From CAZBWE01 sp964440735 (GTDB lineage: Bacteria; Planctomycetota; Phycisphaerae; Sedimentisphaerales; Anaerobacaceae): a DNA stretch of 20,744 nt. The notes under the pieces were generated by a model, which was not told where the DNA came from, did not search any database, and saw nothing but the letters and a program-made list of their open reading frames with translations. Positions within the stretch are counted from its first letter, which is position 1; every line of letters begins with the position of its first letter. Made by a program: the position numbers and the translations under genes. This document shows, one piece after another, positions 15,969-20,744 of this stretch. The stretch is from the NCBI GenBank assembly GCA_964440735.1, contig CAYTTK010000032.1:1-20744 (forward strand). Direction: 5' to 3'.

Positions 15969-16679
15969 CTACTCGAAATCAAACGAGATTTGTTGATATT
16001 GCGGGGACTCTGGCCAGGGTAAATTAGTTGAGACCGGTTGATTCAGAATACTATTTAATCTGGTGATAATAGCCGGCCTTAATTCTTTCAGGCTTTTGAG
16101 GCGGTCTTCGAGAACAGCAAGCTCAATTTGTGCACGGATAATATCAGGGTGCGAAGTTATCGCTGTTGTGTATCGGCTGCGGGCAACCTCTTCAAAATGC
16201 GTAATCAACTCAAGATTCTGCTTAGTGATTTCAATCGCTTTAGCAAGATAGACGTATTCATAAAAAGCATATTTTGCCTGCTGAAAAACCTCGAGCTTCT
16301 TTGCCTGGTATCTTTTGTGTGCGGCTTTTGCCTTCGCGGCGGCGAGGTCAGTTCGAGCCTCAATAACACCAAACCAGGGAAAGGATTGCATAACTTCAAA
16401 CCTATGCTGCTGAGGACCGACTTTAGTCTCAACATTCTCGATGAAATAGCCGTAGTTAAATTTTGGGTCCGGCAAAGATTTTGCCTGAGGGATTTGCTCT
16501 ACCGCAGCTTTCCAGTTTTCGAACTTTGCTTTTAATTCGGCATTATTAAGTGAAGCATAGCGGAGATAGTCCTGAAGTGTCAGCAGGTTATTTGCATCGT
16601 CCGGCTGCTGCGAGGCCAAAACAGAAGTTGTAAAGAAAAGCGCAACCATCCCCATAGTCAAGGCCACTCGTCGCTTCAT
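15969..16679 (-). CDS. Outer-membrane efflux channel (TolC/CusC type), N-terminal part ending at an in-frame TAG
   Basis: 236 residues beginning with a signal peptide (MKRRVALTMGMVALFFTTSV, cleavage near LAS-QQ), then the first TolC-like repeat with LTLQDYLRYASLNNAEL, KSLPDPKFNYGYFIE, FEVMQSFPWFG and a long coiled-helix stretch. It stops at TAG (15971-15969) after ISFDFE, in the middle of the linker between the two repeats, where the family continues with the second repeat in the same frame. The ATG at 16679 is chosen over an earlier one at 16703 because a GGGGG run 8 bases upstream serves as ribosome binding site and the signal peptide then begins correctly. It is the first gene of the metal efflux operon. 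Confidence 0.85.
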   Translation of the reverse strand: MKRRVALTMGMVALFFTTSVLASQQPDDANNLLTLQDYLRYASLNNAELKAKFENWKAAVEQIPQAKSLPDPKFNYGYFIENVETKVGPQQHRFEVMQSFPWFGVIEARTDLAAAKAKAAHKRYQAKKLEVFQQAKYAFYEYVYLAKAIEITKQNLELITHFEEVARSRYTTAITSHPDIIRAQIELAVLEDRLKSLKELRPAIITRLNSILNQPVSTNLPWPESPQYQQISFDFE

Positions 16680-16712
16680 AAGTTTCGCCCCCTTTAATTG
16701 CACTGCGAAATT

Positions 16713-16741
16713 ATTTTACTATACATTACGCATTGCTGCAA
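16713..16741 (-). promoter_or_regulatory. Promoter candidate of the metal efflux operon
   Basis: On the minus strand TTGCAG (16741-16736) and TAAAAT (16718-16713) are 17 bases apart, giving a start near 16706 and a leader of about 27 bases. The 7-base inverted repeat AATTGCA (16696-16702) / TGCAATT (16737-16743) flanks the promoter and might be a regulator site. The -35 match is weak, and the boxes touch the mnmA stop codon. Confidence 0.45.
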
Positions 16742-16742
16742 T

Positions 16743-17885
16743 TTACTTTTGGCCTGCTGATTCCAAAGATATTGTACCGCCTGCGACAATATTATCAACA
16801 CGGTTATATAAGACGAGCTTCTGGCCCGGACAGGGTGCAAATTGAGGGGTGTCAAACTCGACCGTTGCATAGTTTTGAACAATGTCCGAAATATTACAAG
16901 GCGCCGGCTCGCCATACGAGCGGATTTTTCCGAACAACCAACGACCTTTAGTAAATTCCTCAGGCATAAGAACGTTGACCTGCGACATCCTTACGGTGTG
17001 GAAACTTGCCTGTTCTCTTGTGCCAAGTGCAATGGTGTTTGTCGCGGGGTCAATCCTACCTACGTAAAGAGGTTTTCCACCGGCATATCCGATGCCCTGT
17101 CTCTGACCAAGTGTGTAGTTTGCTATTCCCTTATGTGTGCCAATTTTATTACCCTGCATATCAGTTATGTCACCGAGCTGGCTTGCCTGGTCAGACGCCA
17201 GGGCGTCCCTGTAGTCGCCCTCTGCGGCGAAACATAACTCCATACTTTCCGGTTTCTCGGCAACGGTCAGGTCAAGTCCGGCGGCAATCGAACGAACCTC
17301 TTTCTTCGTCAGTTCGCCTATAGGAAAGACAACGTTGGCGAGTTTCTCTGCATTGATGCCATATAAAAAATAGCTTTGGTCCTTGGTTTTGTCTTTTGCT
17401 TTGCCGAGGTATAATCGGCCATTGGTTTTGGAAACTCTCGCATAATGACCGGTAGCAAGAAAACTAATCCCAAACTTTTCATTTAGAAAATCCCACAACA
17501 GTGAAAACTTCAGGAGTTTATTACAGTCAGCACAAGGATTGGGGGTCTCGCCCCTGGCATAGGATTGACGGAATGGCTTTATTATAAGCTCTTCAAAGGG
17601 GTCGGTGACATCTACATAATAATGAGTGATATCGAGTTGGCTGCAAACAGAGGCAGCGTCAGCACCACAGCAAGCTCTTTTGTTTGTATTGCAGGAAATG
17701 GGTATCTTCATCGTGATACCCAGCACATCCCAGCCGGCTTCTTTGAAAAGATGGGCAGAGACACTACTATCAACTCCGCCGCTCATTAAGACCGCAATCT
17801 GCTTCGAGTATTTGTTTTTGCCCTGCCAAGGCGAAAAACTCGGCCTCAGTAGGCGGATGTTCCACTTATCATTTATCATTTTCAT
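16743..17885 (-). CDS. mnmA: tRNA-specific 2-thiouridylase MnmA
   Basis: MnmA thiolates U34 of tRNAs for Lys, Glu and Gln using ATP and relayed sulfur. In 380 residues it shows the PP-loop MSGGVDSS (34-41), the first catalytic cysteine C121 in TPNPCADCNK, ATGHYAR near 144-150, KDQSYFLYG near 168-176, the second catalytic cysteine C218 in ESMELCF, and the C-terminal barrel with YTLGQRQGIG. An extra Cys-containing stretch ISCNTNKRACCGADAA (63-78) is seen in MnmA of some anaerobes. The start at 17885 (or the ATG at 17879) adds about 30 residues before the PP-loop strand and has no clear ribosome binding site; no better start is visible. It lies between the thiol:disulfide protein and the efflux operon. 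Confidence 0.95.
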   Translation of the reverse strand: MKMINDKWNIRLLRPSFSPWQGKNKYSKQIAVLMSGGVDSSVSAHLFKEAGWDVLGITMKIPISCNTNKRACCGADAASVCSQLDITHYYVDVTDPFEELIIKPFRQSYARGETPNPCADCNKLLKFSLLWDFLNEKFGISFLATGHYARVSKTNGRLYLGKAKDKTKDQSYFLYGINAEKLANVVFPIGELTKKEVRSIAAGLDLTVAEKPESMELCFAAEGDYRDALASDQASQLGDITDMQGNKIGTHKGIANYTLGQRQGIGYAGGKPLYVGRIDPATNTIALGTREQASFHTVRMSQVNVLMPEEFTKGRWLFGKIRSYGEPAPCNISDIVQNYATVEFDTPQFAPCPGQKLVLYNRVDNIVAGGTISLESAGQK

Positions 17886-17903
17886 CGATAATTTTTATTC
17901 AAA

Positions 17904-17932
17904 TCCCATTAGAATCGGCGATTCTAACGGGA
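17904..17932. repeat. Long hairpin between mnmA and the DsbD-like gene
   Basis: TCCC-A-TTAGAATC, loop GGC, GATTCTAA-C-GGGA: an 8-base perfect stem, one mismatch, then 4 more pairs. On the minus strand the stem is followed by TTTGAATAAAAATT, so it could end the transcript of the DsbD-like gene, although the T-run is short. Its form also resembles dispersed palindromic elements. Confidence 0.55.
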
Positions 17933-17954
17933 CAAACCACTCAGAAGTGTTATA

Positions 17955-19769
17955 TTACTCAACCTTGTCAGGCAGTTTTGTCAATTGCTCTTTTAATTTC
18001 TCTCCAATCAATACGCCATGAAATCGTATTGGTTCGGCCTTGCCCGGGACGATTAATATACTGACCGGAATAGCGGGCTCGTGATAAACATTTTTCAAAT
18101 CAATCGTTGCAGGAAAACTCCCTTCGGTGGTGTCAGCTTTAATTGTCAAGACATCTTTCTTCTCGATCAGCTTTGCAATATCCTTGCGTTTATAGACGAG
18201 CCGGTCCACAACTTCACAATTGGTGCACCAGCCGGCAGTAAACTTTATCAAGACCGGCTGTTGCTGAAGTCTGGCGTTTTCAATTAAATCTGTGTTATAC
18301 TCCCGCCAGTTAATGATTTCCGGAGCGAAAAAGACCCTAAAAGCCAAGACGGCTAAAACTACGGCGATAATGCGAACAGATAGTTTGCGAGACAGCTTAG
18401 TTGCGAAACCGACCCATCCAGCCCACATCCAGATACAGAAACTCAAAACGACTGCAAAATACAGGACGTTAATGATTCCATCGCGAGGAATGCCCTTTAA
18501 TAATTTGACGGCAATAAACAACAGAACAAAGCCAAGGGCCTGCTTAAACAGCTCCATCCACCTTCCTGCTTTTGGCAGTCGGTTCAACAAACCAGGCATT
18601 GAAGTTAAGATTGCATAAGGCACAGCCATACCAACTCCCATTAACATTATTGCCAAAGTGCCTAAAGCCAAGGTTTGTCCCTGTATCCAAATAAAAGCAA
18701 GAGTTAAAATTCCAAAACTGCAGGGAGTACTGAGTATGGCCGCCAAAAAGCCTATCCCCACCGACCCAATATAGCCCTGGCCGGAGCCGGATTTACTCGA
18801 TATAGAAGAGGGCAGTGTAATAGTAAAGACACCAAACATAAATAAGGCCATTACTACCATCAGAAGCGACAGAGCTGTAACGATGGCAGGATTTCGCAAA
18901 TGGTCGCCCCAACTCAGTGCCGTATTATAAAAGCTTTGCAAGATGATGTTTGCACCAGCAAGGCATGCGAAAAATAACAAGATTCCAAGGCAAAAGGCAA
19001 GACCCATAGCAGTGGATTTGCCCAAGCTTTGCTGTGCCTGCTTAACGATTCTCATCACGATAAGCGGCAGCACCGGCCAGACACAGGGCATAATGTTCAG
19101 GGATAAACCAGCCAGAAAAGCCAAAATGAGTGCAAAAGGAATCGTGTAGGTTGGGCCTTGAGTTGTTTTGCTGATAGCACCAGCATCCTTATCGACAGAA
19201 ATTTGCTTCCAGGTTGTAGAGTCCCGCTTGTTCCAATCGACAGTTATCCGCAGTGTTTTCTCAAAAGGTGGCAGGCAAATCTGACTCGTACAGGCAATAC
19301 CGGAAATCTTGACTACGATGTCACCCTTATCAATATCAGAGGTTTTTGTTGGAGCTCTGACCGTTATAATTGGTATAAAAGCAATAAACCGGCCAGAATA
19401 CACCTCAACTTTACTACCAGTCAGGTCTTCAAAGATACTCCATCTCGGAAAAACGGTTTCACCAAATTCAAAATCGTCAGAATTAGCTTCGACTTTAAGC
19501 TCAAAACCAGCAGCAGGAGCAGTTTCGGGCTTTGCATAATAGTGAAGGTCTTCAGTCCCTTCAAATATGACTGCTATTCCGCTCTTTGAATTCATCTGGG
19601 CGGGCTCAAGATGTGCGGTTGAAAACTCCTGACCAGCCCTTGCAATTTCAACCGATTCCGCAACAACGCTTTTGGTCTGTGCTGCGATGCTTAAACCGAA
19701 CAAAAGGGAGAAAAGGATAACAAAACTTGTGGCGTAGGCCATCCTGTGGATTACTATGTATTTTTTCAA
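17955..19769 (-). CDS. DsbD/ScsB-type thiol:disulfide interchange protein
   Basis: This inner-membrane protein moves electrons from cytoplasmic thioredoxin to periplasmic thiols. In 604 residues it has a signal segment (11-30), an N-terminal periplasmic domain with the cysteine pair C160/C165 in GIACTSQICLPPFE, and a CcdA-like eight-helix domain (about 207-480) with membrane cysteines C229 (NIMPCVWPVLPL) and C350 (STPCSFG). The C-terminal thioredoxin domain has C515/C518 in AGWCTNCEVVD and a cis-proline region EPAIPVSI. All three redox pairs of DsbD are thus present. The start is a TTG at 19769; the ATG at 19742 would lose the positive charges before the signal helix. It lies 31 bases after the flavodiiron gene. 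Next to a metal efflux operon, it may keep periplasmic metal-binding cysteines reduced; that link is inference. Confidence 0.93.
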   Translation of the reverse strand: MKKYIVIHRMAYATSFVILFSLLFGLSIAAQTKSVVAESVEIARAGQEFSTAHLEPAQMNSKSGIAVIFEGTEDLHYYAKPETAPAAGFELKVEANSDDFEFGETVFPRWSIFEDLTGSKVEVYSGRFIAFIPIITVRAPTKTSDIDKGDIVVKISGIACTSQICLPPFEKTLRITVDWNKRDSTTWKQISVDKDAGAISKTTQGPTYTIPFALILAFLAGLSLNIMPCVWPVLPLIVMRIVKQAQQSLGKSTAMGLAFCLGILLFFACLAGANIILQSFYNTALSWGDHLRNPAIVTALSLLMVVMALFMFGVFTITLPSSISSKSGSGQGYIGSVGIGFLAAILSTPCSFGILTLAFIWIQGQTLALGTLAIMLMGVGMAVPYAILTSMPGLLNRLPKAGRWMELFKQALGFVLLFIAVKLLKGIPRDGIINVLYFAVVLSFCIWMWAGWVGFATKLSRKLSVRIIAVVLAVLAFRVFFAPEIINWREYNTDLIENARLQQQPVLIKFTAGWCTNCEVVDRLVYKRKDIAKLIEKKDVLTIKADTTEGSFPATIDLKNVYHEPAIPVSILIVPGKAEPIRFHGVLIGEKLKEQLTKLPDKVE

Positions 19770-19800
19770 GATAATTATCGCCTTTGATAAATTGGATATT

Positions 19801-20744
19801 TCAGTTCACAATTCCAAGCTCATTGTGTTTATTTAGAATCTCATCAGCGAGTTTGTCAAGCAAGGTGAAATCATTCTCTTTGGGTTCGCCCTTTGTCAGG
19901 ACGGGTTCGAGGATTTCCGCCTTTATATTTGTAATCATTGCAGTTAACTGTTCGACTATCTTGCCGCCCCAGCCAAAAGAGCCAATGACGGTGATGAATT
20001 GCGTCTTTGGCCGAAGGGCGTTGGCTAAAAAAGTCGCATAAGCCGCACAAGGATGCGGGCCTATAAGGACTGTAGGCGAGCCAACAACCAAAGTTGCAGC
20101 ATCAACCAGAGCCATTGCAAGTTTGCCAATATCGACCGTCGCAAGCTCAAACTGCTTTACGGTGATTCCTCTTTTAATCAGGGCATCGACAAAATATGAA
20201 ACTATTTTGGCTGTGCTGCCGTGCATCGAGACGTAAGCCACAACGACTTCATTTTTGACGGCATCAAAAGCCCAATCTTTATAAGCGTTAACGATAAACC
20301 CAGGGTGATTGTGCACGGGGCCGTGACTGGGAGCTATGATGTCGATGTCTAAATCATTGAGCTTTGCCAGATTGGCATTTATCTGTTGCCTGAACGGCAT
20401 CATAATCTCTGCATAATACCGCTTGGCAGATTCATATACAACCGCTTCATCGTCAACAAAAAGACCGCTTGTAGCAAGGTGCGCTCCAAAGAAATCACAT
20501 GAAAACAGAACCCTGTCCTGCTTCAAATATGTCGCCATAGTCTCCGGCCAGTGCACCCAAGGAATGTAAAAAAACTGCAGTGTCTTATCACCAAGCGAAA
20601 GTGTCCTGCCATCCTCAACTGTAATAAACTTAGCGTCTTCTATGCCGAGCAGGTCAATTAACATAGATTTGCATTTGGGATTGGTAACCACCTTTGCATC
20701 CGGATATATCAGCAGCACATCAGGTAAAGAGCCGGAATGGTCCT
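19801..20744 (-). CDS. Flavodiiron protein, 5' end cut by the window edge
   Basis: The 314 visible codons are the C-terminal part of an A-type flavoprotein that reduces oxygen (or nitric oxide) to water in anaerobes. The visible frame begins DHSGSLPDV at 20742, the last two iron ligands of the HxExDH motif, so about 80 residues are missing. Further ligands are the His in WVHWPETMATYL, the Asp in FSCDFFGAHLA and the His in IAPSHGPVH. The flavodoxin domain follows, with the FMN loop VAYVSMHGSTAKI, VGSPTVLIGPHP and VIGSFGWGGK. It ends at GIVN with no rubredoxin domain, so the electron donor is separate. All visible di-iron ligands are intact. It is followed by the DsbD-like gene. Confidence 0.94.
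   Translation of the reverse strand, partial: DHSGSLPDVLLIYPDAKVVTNPKCKSMLIDLLGIEDAKFITVEDGRTLSLGDKTLQFFYIPWVHWPETMATYLKQDRVLFSCDFFGAHLATSGLFVDDEAVVYESAKRYYAEIMMPFRQQINANLAKLNDLDIDIIAPSHGPVHNHPGFIVNAYKDWAFDAVKNEVVVAYVSMHGSTAKIVSYFVDALIKRGITVKQFELATVDIGKLAMALVDAATLVVGSPTVLIGPHPCAAYATFLANALRPKTQFITVIGSFGWGGKIVEQLTAMITNIKAEILEPVLTKGEPKENDFTLLDKLADEILNKHNELGIVN

Noticed and set aside
15969..15971. TAG as a recoded sense codon across the genome
   Set aside because: rrf2, xth and the YHS lipoprotein end naturally at TAG, so a general reassignment is not supported; only this one gene is interrupted.
1..20744. CRISPR array, insertion sequence, prophage or toxin-antitoxin genes
   Set aside because: No regularly spaced repeats, transposase, integrase or phage proteins were found on either strand.

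Overview
The window is a bacterial chromosome fragment. It is probably a metagenome scaffold, because a 100-base run of N sits at 1848-1947. I read it as most likely an anaerobic or microaerophilic member of the Planctomycetota (Phycisphaerae-like), from the flavodiiron protein, the gene styles and the repeated intergenic palindromes. This placement is an inference and no marker gene here proves it. Both the left and right edges cut through genes on the minus strand.

1-4295 (minus strand) is a sulfur/cofactor block read right to left: an Rrf2/IscR-type regulator with three cluster-type cysteines, cysK, cysE, then across the assembly gap nadA and metY. The regulator's own promoter carries a near-perfect palindrome over its -10 region, which suggests autoregulation and control of cysteine synthesis through an Fe-S sensor. 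CysE and CysK make cysteine, MetY makes homocysteine from acetylhomoserine and sulfide, and NadA is a [4Fe-4S] enzyme of NAD synthesis.

4436-7699 (plus strand) holds a two-gene unit: a fused GT4 glycosyltransferase with a C-terminal alpha/alpha-toroid domain, and exodeoxyribonuclease III (xth). 7753-9612 (minus strand) holds small items: a secreted HEAT-repeat protein, a hairpin-rich intergenic stretch, an AT-rich SAM methyltransferase and tRNA-Gln(CUG).

9751-16741 (minus strand) is a heavy-metal efflux operon in the order outer-membrane channel (TolC/CusC type), CusB-type adaptor, YHS-like lipoprotein, CusA-type RND pump. The channel gene is broken by one in-frame TAG codon. The adaptor has two metal-binding Cys/His modules, and the lipoprotein has another Cys-rich module that could stand in for a metallochaperone.

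16743-20744 (minus strand) holds mnmA (tRNA 2-thiolation), a DsbD/ScsB-type thiol:disulfide interchange protein and the C-terminal two thirds or more of a flavodiiron protein. Together the right half reads as metal, thiol and oxygen stress handling. No CRISPR array, insertion sequence, integrase or phage gene was seen.
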